Positions 1 to 11,330 of a stretch of 64,000 bases of DNA are shown here, one piece after another. A program made the position numbers and the translations under genes. A model generated the notes under the pieces. That model searched no databases. It saw only the letters and a program-made list of their open reading frames with translations, and was not told the origin of the DNA. How positions within the stretch are numbered: position 1 is the stretch's first letter; each line of letters opens with the position of its first letter. Source of the stretch: Hemileia vastatrix (taxonomy: Eukaryota; Basidiomycota; Pucciniomycetes; Pucciniales; Zaghouaniaceae); contig JASXTE010000011.1 in the NCBI GenBank assembly GCA_030280995.1, positions 25,466,817 through 25,530,816 on the forward strand, read 5' to 3'.

Positions 1-1
1 G

Positions 2-782
2 AAATGCGAGTTTTGCCATTGGCGACGAGTGGCGTGCGATGCATTGACAAAGAACCCAGAGATTGAACAACGATTCACCAAGACCAAGTTTTGGGTAATC
101 CCTAAAACAAAAGAGGTGGTTGAAGACATTTGGGATGTCTCGATTGAAGATGAACAATTGGTGGGGGAAAATGATAAGGAATTAAATAACGAGATCTCAA
201 CCTGGGTAACCCAGGCCATGAGTTCAAAGCAAGGTGTTGAGGAAGAGGTCAACGAGTTGGTGGAGGAAGATGAAGATGAAGTCCCTGTTCCAGGGCGGGC
301 ACCCAAGAAACGACGGGTGGTCATCAAAGACAACGAGGAGAAAAGAGAGGCAGAGGTTGAGGTGGCGCCAAGGTTATTCTTAGAGCCTGACCCCATCTTC
401 GAGGTAAGTTTTCAATTGTTACTTTTTAAGGATGAAGTTACTGATGAGTTTTGTTTAGACATCGAATACCCTTGAAGACCTGATTGGGGAGCCTGCGCCG
501 GTTTTACCAACTGAGGCAAACCCTCCAGGCACGGATGTAGTTGAAGAACCTGAAGACACACTGGACCAGGTGTGGTCAAAGAAACCTTGTCAAGGTTGAC
601 AAGTAAGGTTCGCGGAAGAGTAATGTGGGGAGGTTGACACAATTATCGACGCTGCTTCCTTTGACGTGGCAGAGGAGCTCTTGGAGATTGGAGAGGTGGT
701 TCCGGTAGGAGAGGAGGAGGTATTTGAGAAATGCAGGAAGGAGATAAGGGTAGTTTTGGAGAAAATGAAAAGATTGGTTTGA
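2..782 (+). pseudogene. Antisense accessory ORF of the chromovirus, zinc-cluster-like, partial
   Basis: The reading frame is open from the window edge. It begins with a cysteine pattern C-X2-C-X6-C (codons at 5-37) of the kind found in half of a GAL4-type zinc cluster, followed by an acidic, lysine-rich region with a possible nuclear signal near 305-330 (PKKRR). A likely intron runs 404-458 (55 nt; GTAAGT donor, CTGAT branch site, TTTAG acceptor) and is phase 0. After it the same frame continues to 782, broken by TGA at 597-599 and TAA at 621-623. The two halves share the frame and an acidic character, so I read this as one gene with two later nonsense changes. It lies downstream of the chromovirus pol and runs opposite to it. 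The binuclear cluster cannot be confirmed because the N-terminus is outside the window. Confidence 0.55.
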
Positions 783-1027
783 GAAAAATTAAAAGAAAAA
801 ACTTGAAATGAAAAGGAGATGTAAAGAAGTAGAAAAATTTGTATTTTAGTTTTATTTTATTTTATTTTATTTATTTTATTTTTTTATTTTAGGTGAATAT
901 TATTAATTTTATAAGATTTGGGAGAGAGAGAAAAAGGAAAAGAAAAAAGAAGTTTTAAATAAAAATTTTAGAATTTGAAAGAAGAATTTTAAAGAAAGAA
1001 AAAAGTTGTTTAATTGAAGGAAGTTTT

Positions 1028-1064
<37 letters not shown>

Positions 1065-1776
1065 GAAAATTTTATGTAAGAAAAGAGAGAGAAAAAGAAA
1101 CGGTTTGTGATTGAGATGAGTTTGTTAAATTGAGAATTTAATGAAAGAAATTTGTTTTTTTTTTTTTTTTTTTTTTTTTTTAGGAAATTTTAGTTGAAAA
1201 GAGAGGAAGAAGAAAGAAAAAAAAACAGAATTTAGAATTTAAAGAGAATTTGAAAAGAAGAATTATTTGTTCGAAGAATTATTATAGGGAGATTTAGAAG
1301 TTGACGTTAAGTTTGAGGAAATGGTCGTGCCGTACAAGATTTGATGGTTCGAAGAAAAGAAAATTTTAAAGAGAGAATAAATTTTTAGAGAAGAAAAAAT
1401 TTTTAAAGAGAATTTTAAATTTAAGAAAGAATGTATTTTTAGAGAATTGAAAAGAGAAAAGAAAGAAAATATTTAGAGAGATTTAAGAGTTTTTTTTTAT
1501 TTTTATTTTATTTTATTTTATTATTTATGTTTATTTTATTTTATTTTATTTATTTTTTATTTTATTTTATTGTTTATGTTTATTCTATTTATTTTATTTT
1601 ATTTTTATTTAATTTTACTTTTGATTTTACTTTTAGTTGGTTTTTAGAGAAAATTTATATAGAAGTAGAAGAAAGAAAAGAAGAGAGAGAAAAGAAAAAA
1701 AAACAAGGCTACGAAATTTAAGAGGTGTTTAGATTTTAAAGAAAGAAAGAAAAAGAAAATTTAAATAAAAGAAATT
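783..1776. repeat. Low-complexity purine/T-rich stretch
   Basis: This is GA-rich plus-strand sequence with long T runs (about 1,031-1,059 and 1,153-1,181) and TTTTA-type microsatellite at about 1,487-1,615. It separates the antisense ORF from the chromovirus pol. The short ORFs here are repeats of Phe/Tyr/Ile or Lys/Glu and are not credible genes. Confidence 0.8.
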
Positions 1777-2070
1777 TTAAGGTTTTGGTTTTAAAGGATA
1801 TTTCAAATGAAAAGATTTTAGGAGTTCAGGGGCGTTAGAAACATTGATGGCTGGTTCCCAGGATATTTTGTCTGAGTCATTGAGGAAGCCTTCCCATTCC
1901 ACGAGGTATTGAAGTTTCCCCTTGCGTATTCTTGAATCAAGGATACTACTTACTTCCCACTCTAGATGATCTTCTATTTCGACCGGTTCCGGAGGGGGTT
2001 GGTTCTTGCCCGGGTATATTTCTCGAGCCAGTTCCAGGAGAGATACATGGAAAACAGGGTGAATCGCCTG
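1777..2070 (-). other. Chromodomain at the end of chromovirus pol
   Basis: After the in-frame stop at 2,071 the pol frame continues to TAA at 1,777-1,779. It encodes an IHPVFHVSLL integrase-tail motif, a proline-rich linker and then a chromodomain recognisable by a WEV start, YLVEWEGF core and WEP motif. In chromoviruses this domain guides integration towards modified histones. Only one nonsense change separates it from the integrase, so the loss of linkage is recent compared with the other breaks. Confidence 0.85.
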
Positions 2071-5000
2071 CTATTTAGGAGGTAACTTGAGTCGAAATGC
2101 AGTTTTAGAGACTTCAGAGTCGATTTCGAATGGTCCCAAGCGCTTTTCAGCCAGTTTCTTTGATGGTCGTGTTGTTTGAATGTTTCGTGCGTTGAGCCAT
2201 ACTTTGTCGCCTGGTTTAAAGGAAGGAGCAGATTGTTGATGTTTGTCGGCCTCTTCCTTGTATCTTCGAATCGCTGATTCCAAATTTATTTTAAGTTCTT
2301 CTTGAAGTCGTGATATAGTTCGAAGATAATGTTCCGCAGGATGATTAGTTCCTACATGGATTGAGTTGAATCGAGGATGTCGTCCATAAATGGTTTCGAA
2401 GGGAGATTTTCGTGTCAAAGAATGAATCGAGTTATTATAAGCAAATTCGGCCAATGGTAACCATGTGGTCCAATTGTCTTGTTGGTAACTGACATACATT
2501 CAAAGATATTGTTCGAGGATTTGGTTAACTCTTTCTGTTTGACCATCGGTTTCAGGGTGATAAGCCGTGGAGAGGTTCCTCGTGATATTGAGTTGTCGAC
2601 ACAGTTGGGTCCAGAATGTGGATACAAACAGTGAGCCTCTATCTGAAATAATATCATTTGGTAAGCTGTGTTTAGAAAATACATATTCTAGAAACAATTT
2701 TGACAAATCTTCTGCTGTAGCAGTAGTAGTGGTTTTAATGAAAATAGACATTTTTGAAAATCTATCTACTATTACTAATATAGCATCAAAATTATTAGAA
2801 AGAGGAAGTTGAGAAATGAAATACATCAATAAAGATTCCCAAGGTTTAGAGGGAATAGGAAGTGGTTGAAGCAACCCATGCTTCCAGTGATGGGGAGCCT
2901 TATTCCTATTACATTCGTAACAAGCTCTTATATAGGCCTTGATTTCTCTGGTCATTCCTGGCCAGAAGAAATCCCTCGCTATTAACTGGTAGGTTTTATC
3001 AACCCCAAAATGACCAGCTGATGGAGAATCATGTTGACTGTTGAAAATCCATAATTTTATCTCATTGTTGTCGGGTATGACTACTCTACCTTCAAAGACT
3101 AATAGACCTGATTCAATACTAAATCTTTTGGCCCCTAGCTTTGAGAGTATTTTGTCTTTCAACCCTAAACAATATTTGTCCTTCGACTGAGCTTCGAGGA
3201 TGTTGGATAGTGGATTTCGAAAAGATTGAATTGTCATCGAATTAAGTTGATGAGTTGTTAACATTGATTCGCTGAAGATTGATTGCACATTTGCTGCGTT
3301 ATTGTCAGCAAATGCGTCCCCCCGCTGTGGGTAAACGTCGTCCCGACGTGGCAAGATATCTGGGACAATGCAGTTTTTTCCTGGACGATAGGAAATAGAG
3401 AAAGAAAATTCAGACAAAAATTCAGCCCACCTGGCTTGACGCCTGGTTAACACTTTAGAAGACATGAAGTATTTCAAAGCAATATGATCTGTTAAGATTT
3501 GAAAAGGACTATCTAGGCTGAGAAGAAAAAAACGCCATTTTTTAAGACAATGGATAATAGCTAAAAGCTCTTTGTCATGAATTTCATAATTTAATTCTGC
3601 GGCTATGAGTTTGCGTGACTCAAAAGCAAAAGGATGAAACAAATTTGTTTCAGGATTTAATTGGGAGATGACCCCTGCAATAGCATAATCGCTCGCATCT
3701 GTCTCAAATATTGTTGAGGCAGAAGGATCAAAATGTCAAAGAATTGGGGCTGTGGTGAACGCCGTTTTTAGTGCTTTGAATTCCTTTCGTGCTGTAGAAG
3801 TAAAAACAAAAGGAATGTCTTTTCTAAGAAGAGAAGTAAGATTGGAAATAGTTTTACAGTAATCTTTAATAAATCTTCTATAGAAGTTTGCAAAACCCAA
3901 AAATCCTTGGAGCGATTTAATGTTTTTGGGCTCAGGCCATTCCAGGATTTTCTGGACTTTTTTGTCATCCATGACTAAACCGTCAGTGGAAAACGTAAAA
4001 CCCAAAAAATCAATTGATTTGAGGTGGAATTCAAATTTATTATGCTTGGCGTAGAGACCATGATCTCAAAGACAATTTAGGACCTGTCGAACATGATGAA
4101 TATGTTCATCTAGTGTTTTCAAGAATATTAAAATATCATCTAAATAGATGACTACAAATTGTTCAACAACATCTTGAAAGATATCATTAACAAAAGTTTG
4201 AAAAGTTGAAGGTGCATTACATAATCCAAAAGGCATAACTAAATATTCAAAACTACCAAATCTAGTGCGCATTGCAGTCAGTGGTTCATGACCTTCTGCA
4301 ATGTGAATCAGATTGTAAGCGCCTCTAAGATCAATTTTAGAAAAGAAATTAGCACCATTGAAAAGGGTAAGAAGTAATGACATAGGAGGAACAGGATATG
4401 CATTCTTCTTCGTGACTGTGTTGAGCTTTCTATAGTCAACACACAACCTAAGACTACCGTCCTTCTTTTTTACAAAGAGGACAGGGGAGCCGGTTGGAGA
4501 TTTACTGGCTCTGATGAAACCTTTGGCTACATTCTCTGCAATGTAGTCTCGAAGAACTTGAGATTCGTCCTTCGATAAAGAATAGACAGGACCTGCCGGA
4601 GGTACTGGGCCTATTAACTCTATTTGATGGTCGTAGGGTCGATGAGGTGGTAACTTATTGGCCTTGCGGATTGAGAAAACATCGAGGAAATCGTGGTAGA
4701 TTTCCGGTAGAGTTGATTTAATGGCTTCAACGTTGATTTGGTCGTCCTCCTCATCTTCGAGAGAATCTGTCGAGGGGATACCTGTATTGAGAGAGCAGAA
4801 TTCGATTACTTCGAGGCAATTTAAATCCTCTTCGAGTGAAGTCATTGAGCTAGAAGGGTTAGCCATTTGCTCATTTAGAGAAGGATCAGATGCTTGCAAG
4901 TCATCTGGCAGAGACTTGTCCTCTAGCAGGACGTTGTCATGTGGGTTGTTTAACTCCCTATTGACCTGCATTGAAGAATCAGAAATATACTTAGAGCGTG

Positions 5001-5409
5001 GGGTGATCAATCCCTTAGTCCAATCAATTTCGGGATTCCAATGCGTTAAAAAGTCATGGCCAAGAATGGTATCATCCATCCTTGGGGCGTCCAAGACTGA
5101 TAATTCCCACTCGAAGGGGGGAAAGTTCGGAAAGTTGAAAACCCATAAAACTTTCTTACTTACCCAATATTTGGGTTCCTCTGATTCGACCAAATAGATT
5201 GGAGTTTGATCGATATCTGTAAATGTTAGTTGAAGTTTCTCGGCAAAAGATAAACTAACAAAAGAAATTGAAGCTCCAGAGTCTACAAGACAACTGAAGG
5301 GAATATCCTCCTTAAAAAGAATGAATCTCAAGCGGTTTAAGGCAACTCCAGTCCTTAAGACATGGAGGTTCTGTGCACTGGGAGAGATAAGATAGTTTGC
5401 TTTGCACAC
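1777..5409 (-). pseudogene. pol: Chromovirus pol (protease-RT-RNase H-integrase-chromodomain), broken
   Basis: Segments in order on the minus strand: retropepsin with active-site motif DSGA and RT with the YLDD catalytic box (5,409-4,066); the RT connection region (4,005-3,736); RNase H and integrase (3,642-2,500); integrase C-terminal part (2,499-2,071); chromodomain (to 1,777). RNase H contains the typical LNYEIHDKELLAI block. Integrase has the zinc-binding H/C region (C-X2-C near 2,930), then DDE-type motifs: the second Asp (SDRG) and the Glu (QTERVN) are present, but the first Asp, expected in a MDFI-like motif, is Tyr (MYFI, near 2,817). Breaks lie at about 4,066, 3,736-3,642, 2,500 and an in-frame TAG at 2,071-2,073. 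The enzyme cannot be made in full from this copy. Confidence 0.92.
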
Positions 5410-5423
5410 AAGTAAACTATCTA

Positions 5424-6611
5424 CTAGTTTTTTGACTTCGAACTAGTAACTTCTCTTTCCTTCAACTTTACACAGTCTTCCAACTTGTGCTTACCCCCAC
5501 AATACATACATAACCCATTATCTGCTCGTCTCTTCCTCTCAGCTTCTTTAAGTTCCCCTTTAGGATCCAGTACTTTGCTGATATCGCCTGGGGTTGAGCC
5601 TTTTGGTCGAGGTTTATCCTTTCCCTTATTGGGTTTGGATTGAGTCGAGGAGGATTGATTTGGTCGTGGGTGTGAAGAAGGTCCCGATTTAAAATTTAGG
5701 CCTTGAGATTTGTTGGCATATCGACGATGTTGAAGTCGTCCTTGATAAACGCCGTCAAGTTCGAGGTTTTGATCCATTAAATCCGTTAAAGTAGTCATCT
5801 TCTGACCGTGAAGATTTAATTGATCCAGAATCCTCGAAGGGAGTCCTTTCTTGAAATGATACTTAAGGGCAGCATCATTCCAACCTACTTGAGTTTGAAG
5901 TGCTCTGAAGTTCGAGATATATTCAGAGGCTTTACCATTATCACTCATGCAAAGAAAATCAAGTTCAATTTTTGCGTTGTCCATTTCATTAGGGTCCCCA
6001 AACAACGTAAAAAGTTGGTCTTCGAACTTTTCCCAATTATTGATAAGTAAGTGGGTTTCTGTCAAAGAAAGCATGAGCAGATAAGGTTCGAACCATCTTG
6101 CTGCTTTCCCCGCTAGGAATGAAGAAGCGTAAACAACCTTTGATTGGTTGCTGTTAAAGGTTCGAGGGTCATTATGGAACAGTAGCTTGCAGGTTTGCAA
6201 GAAGGGTCGCAATCTGTCGGGGTGATCTCCCTCGAATTTGTCAGGAGATTTCATAGAAGGAGTTTTGAACTTAGATCCCTCTGAAGACGTTGGATTTGAA
6301 AGGGTTTTCATGAAAAGTCTCATGAAATCTTCCAGAGAGTTAGATGGTCCAGGTTCTGAGGATTGACCAGAAGGGTGATTGGCTGGGGCAGATGGTGCCT
6401 CGTGCATTGTATCCTCTCCTTCTTCTTCATCGCTAGAATCCTCAAAATCTTGTGGGATGTCTTCTACAGATTGAAATGAATGTTGCCGTTCCCTAAGGTC
6501 GAGTGGTTCCAAAGAGTGAGTGCGGGAAACAGACCTTGTGGCTGTTGGCCTGCCCCTAGCGCGAGCTCTAGTAGTAGCGCCCGGAGGAGGAGTGCGTTGA
6601 ACAGGTGCCAT
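5424..6611 (-). CDS. gag: Chromovirus Gag
   Basis: An uninterrupted 395-residue ORF with the ATG at 6,611, 73 nt inside the LTR edge. The N-terminal third is rich in Arg, Pro and acidic residues. The middle is a Retrotrans_gag-like capsid region (motifs KSPDKFEGD, RPFLQTCKLLFHNDP, KAARWFEPYL, LFTLFGDPNE). The C-terminus holds one zinc knuckle, C-X2-C-X3-H-X4-C, for RNA binding. The Gag stop is followed at once by the protease frame, so a separate translation step is needed for pol. It resembles Gag of rust-fungus Ty3 elements as I remember them; identity not checked. Confidence 0.9.
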   Translation of the reverse strand: MAPVQRTPPPGATTRARARGRPTATRSVSRTHSLEPLDLRERQHSFQSVEDIPQDFEDSSDEEEGEDTMHEAPSAPANHPSGQSSEPGPSNSLEDFMRLFMKTLSNPTSSEGSKFKTPSMKSPDKFEGDHPDRLRPFLQTCKLLFHNDPRTFNSNQSKVVYASSFLAGKAARWFEPYLLMLSLTETHLLINNWEKFEDQLFTLFGDPNEMDNAKIELDFLCMSDNGKASEYISNFRALQTQVGWNDAALKYHFKKGLPSRILDQLNLHGQKMTTLTDLMDQNLELDGVYQGRLQHRRYANKSQGLNFKSGPSSHPRPNQSSSTQSKPNKGKDKPRPKGSTPGDISKVLDPKGELKEAERKRRADNGLCMYCGGKHKLEDCVKLKEREVTSSKSKN

Positions 6612-6684
6612 TTTAAAACTTTAAAAAACACCTAAAAGGACGTAGTAGTGCAAAGAATGAGAACTACGGAGAATTAAATTATAC

Positions 6685-7455
6685 TGTCACCGGACGACCT
6701 ACGCACAAGGTCAAGGGTGTTCCTGAAAGTGAGATGAGAGATTTAGAAACTTCTTCGAAGCACAGAGGAATGATTCGAGGAAGTGGTTCGAAGGTTACTC
6801 AAAGTAAGAGCTACAGGTTCGAGGTTTGTTCGAGAAGAATTATAAAATAGTTTCAAAGGTAATAGGAATTCTTAAGATCTCACGAAGGGTTGGAAACTCA
6901 ATAATCAAAGATTTAGGATTTAGAAATGAATATTGAGAAAATAAAGAAAGATACAATAACAATGATTTAACTTTAAAGATTTACCACTATTAATGTAAAT
7001 ACGACTTTATAATTTAATTCTAAGGAATATCGAACCAAATACCCAACCCCTTTTATATCCTTTGTTCCTCCTCGCATTGACCTCCCTTCCATCGCACCAT
7101 TCCCATTCCATTGACCATTACTAACATAAACTTAGACCCTCTTTGCTAAATAACCATCCATGCTCAATTTACCCCTTTTTAATTAATTAACAAAACTTTA
7201 ATGAAAAACTACTACTGTACTATTTTGTTGAACCTAGCGCTGTGCGTCGCTTATTGAAAAGGACTAAGACACCCTATTGGGAGATTGACTAATTTAGATT
7301 TAGAGTTTAGGCTAGCGCAGTTAAATAGTAAGTACACAAAGGAAAATTGCAGTTGCTATGGAGAATTGCTTTCTGCGCTTTGAGTATAGATTTAGGACTT
7401 GATATTATTGATTTAATGAGCTGCTTTTGCCTCGAGTGTCACGTGGCGCATGACA
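6685..7455 (-). repeat. Chromovirus 5' LTR (771 bp)
   Basis: Boundaries TGTCA...TGACA in either orientation, between the gag leader and unrelated copia sequence. The length equals that of the solo LTR at 34,713-36,637 once its nested insertion is subtracted. The flanking 5 bp on the right is GTTCT; the matching left copy would be outside the window. The stretch 6,612-6,684 is the untranslated leader; I could not match its start to a tRNA with confidence. Confidence 0.9.
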
Positions 7456-8243
7456 GTTCTTCAAAATTCAATTATCAATTCATCCCAATCTTCTTCTTCC
7501 AATGCTCCTACCCTTTCCACAGCTTTTGAATTGGCAACTGAACCTGATTCTGTTTCATCTTTGGCTTTCAATAAGGCCAAATGGACAGTTACTGCCTTAG
7601 AAATAAGAAACCTGACTACTCCTTTTTTTACTGCAAGTCCTCTGAACACTTCCAAAACACTTGTCTGTATGATCCCAACAGTAAAAGTTTTAATGTAGCA
7701 GTCTGGGGAAAACATGAAGCTTTTTCTCATGACAATAAGGACACTATGAATCTCATCCAAAAATCACTGAGAAATAGGAAGGGAAAACAGCCAGCTCAAA
7801 GCTCCTCAAAACCCCGTTTAAACAAAATTAGCTGTAAAGCACTAGATGTTCTCACTACTGCTTTAAAAGAGATGGATTTTGGTACTGATATCTGGACTGA
7901 AGAGCAAGATGGTAGAGATTGTCAAGGTGTTTTTGATTCTGGTGCTACACATCATGTCACTGGTGATGTATGTCTTCTCTCTGACTTCAAAAGTTTGGAT
8001 ACTCTTATTCCAGTCAAAAATACAACTGACTCTGGTGCTTCTTTCATTACTGGTCATGGAAACATTTTAATTAAAGTATGTGATGGAGAATTAGTTACAA
8101 TCAAAGGTGTTTTCTATTGTGATAGGGCAAAATCCACTCTTATTTCTCCTTTTGATCTTTTAGATAATAGCATTTCTCTTTCTTTTAATCAAAATCATGA
8201 TTATGTTATTTCAAAAAACAAAAAAAATATTTCTAGCTCTTAA
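7456..8243 (+). pseudogene. Copia-1 Gag C-terminus and protease
   Basis: The first part (7,456-7,580) is the end of Gag, homologous to the Gag tail of the second relic near 59,830-59,950 (shared SLAFNK/SMAFKK type motif). Then comes a degenerate zinc knuckle (YCKSSEHFQNTC) and a lysine-rich linker. The copia protease follows with its active site DSGATHH (about 7,937). A run of adenines near 8,214-8,230 marks the frameshift that ends this segment. Product would be a fragment. Confidence 0.8.
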
Positions 8244-9462
8244 ATCTTCTTCTGGTCGAAAATGGACTGTTGATCTAGTTTATCCTTGTGCACTAGAGAC
8301 CAATGTTTTTGAAATGAATTGTTTTAAATATTTATCATCTGCTACCCTTCCTGATCCTTTTGTTCCCTCACCCCCTTCAAAAATTCCTTATCCAACTGTG
8401 GTTCCTGACTCAATCATGGATTGGCATTGCTGTCTTGAACACACAAGCACCAGGGTTTTGAGAAGTCTTGCCAAAAAAGGTCTTTGCAAAAATGCACCAT
8501 CTTATGTTCCTTCATGAAGGTTACACTGTGATATTTGTGCTGTGTCAAAAAGCAAAAGTAGGAACACATGCAAGACATACAAGCGCACCCATGAGCTCAT
8601 GGATCTGATGGTTTCTGATTTAGTAGGGCTCATGGTTGATCTCACTGATAAGGGTGAAGTTTATGTGGCTACTTTCAGAGAATACTTCTCAACTTACGGG
8701 GAGGTTTTTTTTCTAAAAAAGAAGTCAGATGTTTTTGATGCTTATTTTAACTTCAAAAATTGTTTAGAAAACATCACTAGTCAACTTCTCAAAATCGTAA
8801 GAACTGACAATGGCAAAGAGTACATGAACAAGAAATTCTCTGAATACCTTTCCCAACACAGTATCCTTCATGAACACTCTATGCCTTATCACCATGAACA
8901 GAATGGAATTGCCAAAAGATTCAATGAAAATATTGGTGAAATTTCTAGAACAATCCTTCTTGCTTCAAATTTTCCTTCCACTTTCTGGACTTTTGCTTAT
9001 TGTTGGGATTCTTTTATTCACAATAAATTACCAAATGTTAGAGTTACTGACAGTACCCCATACCAAATCATTTTCAACAAAAAAGTGGACTTATCACCTG
9101 TCAAAATTTTTGGTCAGTGGTCATATGTGCACATTCCCACTGAAAAAAGAACAAGAATGGAGGTCCAAGCTATGCATTGCAGGTTTGTCAGTTGTATTGA
9201 TGGTGGTAAAGGCTGTATTTTTTGGCATCCAGAGTCTAATTCTTTTATTCAGTCAGAAATAGCATATTTCATCCCTGATGGAGAAGAGAAAAATTCCAAG
9301 AAACTCACCATTTCACATCCAACCACATCTCAATCTAAAGGTGATCTAGCATTTATTTTGATTCAACTGAAATTTGGTGATTTTACAGAGGAAGAAACTA
9401 TTTCTGCACAAGATGTTATGGTTGATTTCATAAAAAATAATGCTTATGAACTTTCTGATTGA
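8244..9462 (+). pseudogene. Copia-1 integrase
   Basis: Contains the pre-integrase H-H-C-C zinc region (DWHCCLEH, then CDIC near 8,526-8,540), split by a TGA at about 8,515, and the rve core. Catalytic Asp residues are recognisable in VSDLVG and RTDNGKEY. The third catalytic residue, normally Glu in a NGVAER-type motif, is replaced by Lys (NGIAKRF, about 8,903-8,923). The tail shows the copia-typical TPYQIIFNKKVDLSPVKIFG stretch. Inactive by substitution as well as by truncation. Confidence 0.85.
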
Positions 9463-10977
9463 CTACCTAGAACTTTCAAACAGGAAATGAGGTGTCCAGA
9501 TGCAGTTGAATGGAAGTCAGCTTGTCTTCAGGAATTGGACAACATGTCAAACATGAAAGTTTGGGATATAGTTCCTCTTCCTCCTGGAAAAACTGTAACA
9601 GGTGCTTGATGGGTTTTTGCTTTAAAAAGGGATAAATTTGGAAAGATCATCAAACACAAGGTGTGAAATGTAGCTCAGGATTTCAAACAAATTGAAGGTA
9701 TTGATTTTAATTACACTTTTGCTCCCATGGCTACTTTTGCCTCTATGTGTCTGATATCCACTCTAGCTGCTACATACAACTGGCTGGTCAAAACTCTTGA
9801 TGTCACCAAATCCTATCTCCATAGTGATCTTGAGGAGGAGATTTATGTCAAGCAACCCAAAGGTCTTGAGTCTGTTAATCCAACTCATTTCTGAAAACTT
9901 AAGAAAGCTCTTTATGGGACTAAGCAAGAAGCCAGGAGTTGGTAGAAACATCTCAGCCAAATTATGGAAAATTTGGGTTACAGATCAAGCAATCAGGATG
10001 AAAGTGTATATGTTCTAGCAAAAGAGGGTTCAAAGGGAATGTGGTGGATTCATATAGATAATTGTGTGGTGGTAGGGAGTAGTGATGTGGTTTTGAGGGA
10101 GTTGGAAATGGATATGGGGAGTTGCTTAAAGGTAAAATGGTCTGATGGTATCTCTTCTATTGTTGGTCTAGCAGTTTCACAATGTTCCAAAGGTTTTACT
10201 ATTCACCAACCAGATCTTTTCAACAAAATTCTAAATGAACACAATCCAACTGGTCTTAATTCCCACTCACCTTTACCAATGGGTCTTTCTTTGGTATCTT
10301 TAAAAGAAAAATCTCACCCTCCAATTGAACCTCTCAAATCTCTGTCTGTTATTGGTTATTTATTGTATCTTGTAGCTGGATCAAGGCATGATTTGGTGTA
10401 TCCTGTCAACTTCCTGGCACATTATGCATCAAGACCAGGTAAAGCTGAATGTGATGCGCTTAATCATTTGCTGAGATATCTAAAATTTACCAAATACATG
10501 AAATTTCATCTTTTTCCTACAATCAATGACAATCCATCAACAGATTTTTATTGTTATGCTACTTGGGGTGGTGAATTTACTAAGGCTACAAGTGGTCATG
10601 TTCTTCAGCTCAACAACTGAATTATCTTATGGAAATCAAAGCATCAATCAAGAATGGCTACAGCTTCACTTCACTCCAAGTTAATAGCAATGTCAAATGC
10701 AACTTTTCAGGATCTGTGGATGCGTAACCTTCTACGTGAAGTGGATTTGTGCCATGGTCCAACAACTCTTTATTGCAACAACAAAGGTGCAATTGTAGTG
10801 GCTACTTATAACCCTTCTGAAAAGAGTTGTTGTCATGCTGACAGAGATTTCTACTTTGTGAATGAGCAAGTTCATTGATGTGAAATTTACATTAAATGGG
10901 TTTCAACTAAAGATCAGGTGGCAGATTTGTTGACAAAGAATTTGGGACCAAATTTTTGGAAGGAGAAGAGATATTAA
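9463..10977 (+). pseudogene. Copia-1 reverse transcriptase and RNase H
   Basis: RVT_2-type reverse transcriptase: WKSACLQELDNM, WVFALKRDKFG, LDVTKSYLHSDLEEEIYVKQP and KALYGTKQEAR blocks are all visible. The YVDD box is HIDN (about 10,048-10,060), so the catalytic Asp pair is lost. RNase H follows with ATWGGEFTKATSGH and KSKHQSRMATAS motifs and the terminal ADLLTKNLG. In-frame stops occur near 9,606, 9,664, 9,892, 9,944, 10,618 and 10,876; several look like TGG-to-TGA or TAG or CGA-to-TGA changes. Ends at TAA 10,975-10,977. Confidence 0.88.
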
Positions 10978-11091
10978 TTAGGGACTATCTAGGTTCTATG
11001 TTTTCTTTATTTTATTTTATTTTATTTCTTTTTTGTTTTATCTACTTGTTTTAGCTGGGGATGGTTATAGGGAAATCACTAAGAGGGGGGG

Positions 11092-11330
11092 TGTTATATG
11101 TAGTATTATGGCTTAGTGATTATTAAGTACATAAGTTGTATATAGTCTGTGGTGCATCTGATGCACCTAACTCCGGTTCACTCCAGAAAAAGCGCTGACA
11201 ATGCTACCATAGGTGAGTAATGAAAACCTTTGGTTCACTCCGGATGAGGGGCTGAAATTGCTACCATAAGTCAGACACCACATACACATCAGCTATAAAC
11301 TATTTTTGGAAAATACAAGGTATATTTCAT
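11092..11330 (+). repeat. Start of copia-1 3' LTR
   Basis: A G7 polypurine tract precedes TGTTATATG at 11,092, the expected 3' LTR start. Shortly after, two related units of about 60 bp each contain a GTTCACTCC box and a TGCTACCATA box. A similar pair occurs at about 58,437-58,530 in front of the second copia Gag, which supports an LTR identity. I could not find the right end with confidence. Confidence 0.6.

Larger units (their letters stand above)
1..7455 (-). mobile_element. Ty3/gypsy chromovirus retrotransposon, left end outside window
   Basis: Read on the minus strand the order is LTR (7,455-6,685), gag, protease, reverse transcriptase, RNase H, integrase, chromodomain, followed by a long region with an ORF on the opposite strand. 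The domain order protease-RT-RH-IN is that of Ty3/gypsy, and the terminal chromodomain places it among chromoviruses. The second LTR must lie left of position 1. Gag is open, but pol carries several frameshifts and stops, so this copy is dead. It was inserted into the copia element that starts at 7,456. A solo LTR of the same family (771 bp, the same length) lies at 34,713-36,637. Confidence 0.9.
7456..11330 (+). mobile_element. Ty1/copia retrotransposon relic (copia-1)
   Basis: Plus-strand order Gag end, protease, integrase, reverse transcriptase, RNase H, which is the copia order. The 5' part is cut off by the chromovirus at 7,455. The coding region ends at 10,977 and a G-rich polypurine tract directly precedes an LTR start at 11,092. 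The sequence has many stops and frameshifts, so it is an old copy. A second, different copy is present at about 58,350-60,075. The right end is uncertain. Confidence 0.85.

Noticed and set aside
1527..1721. Hydrophobic small ORF (possible membrane peptide)
   Set aside because: It translates a TTTTA microsatellite; composition alone explains it.
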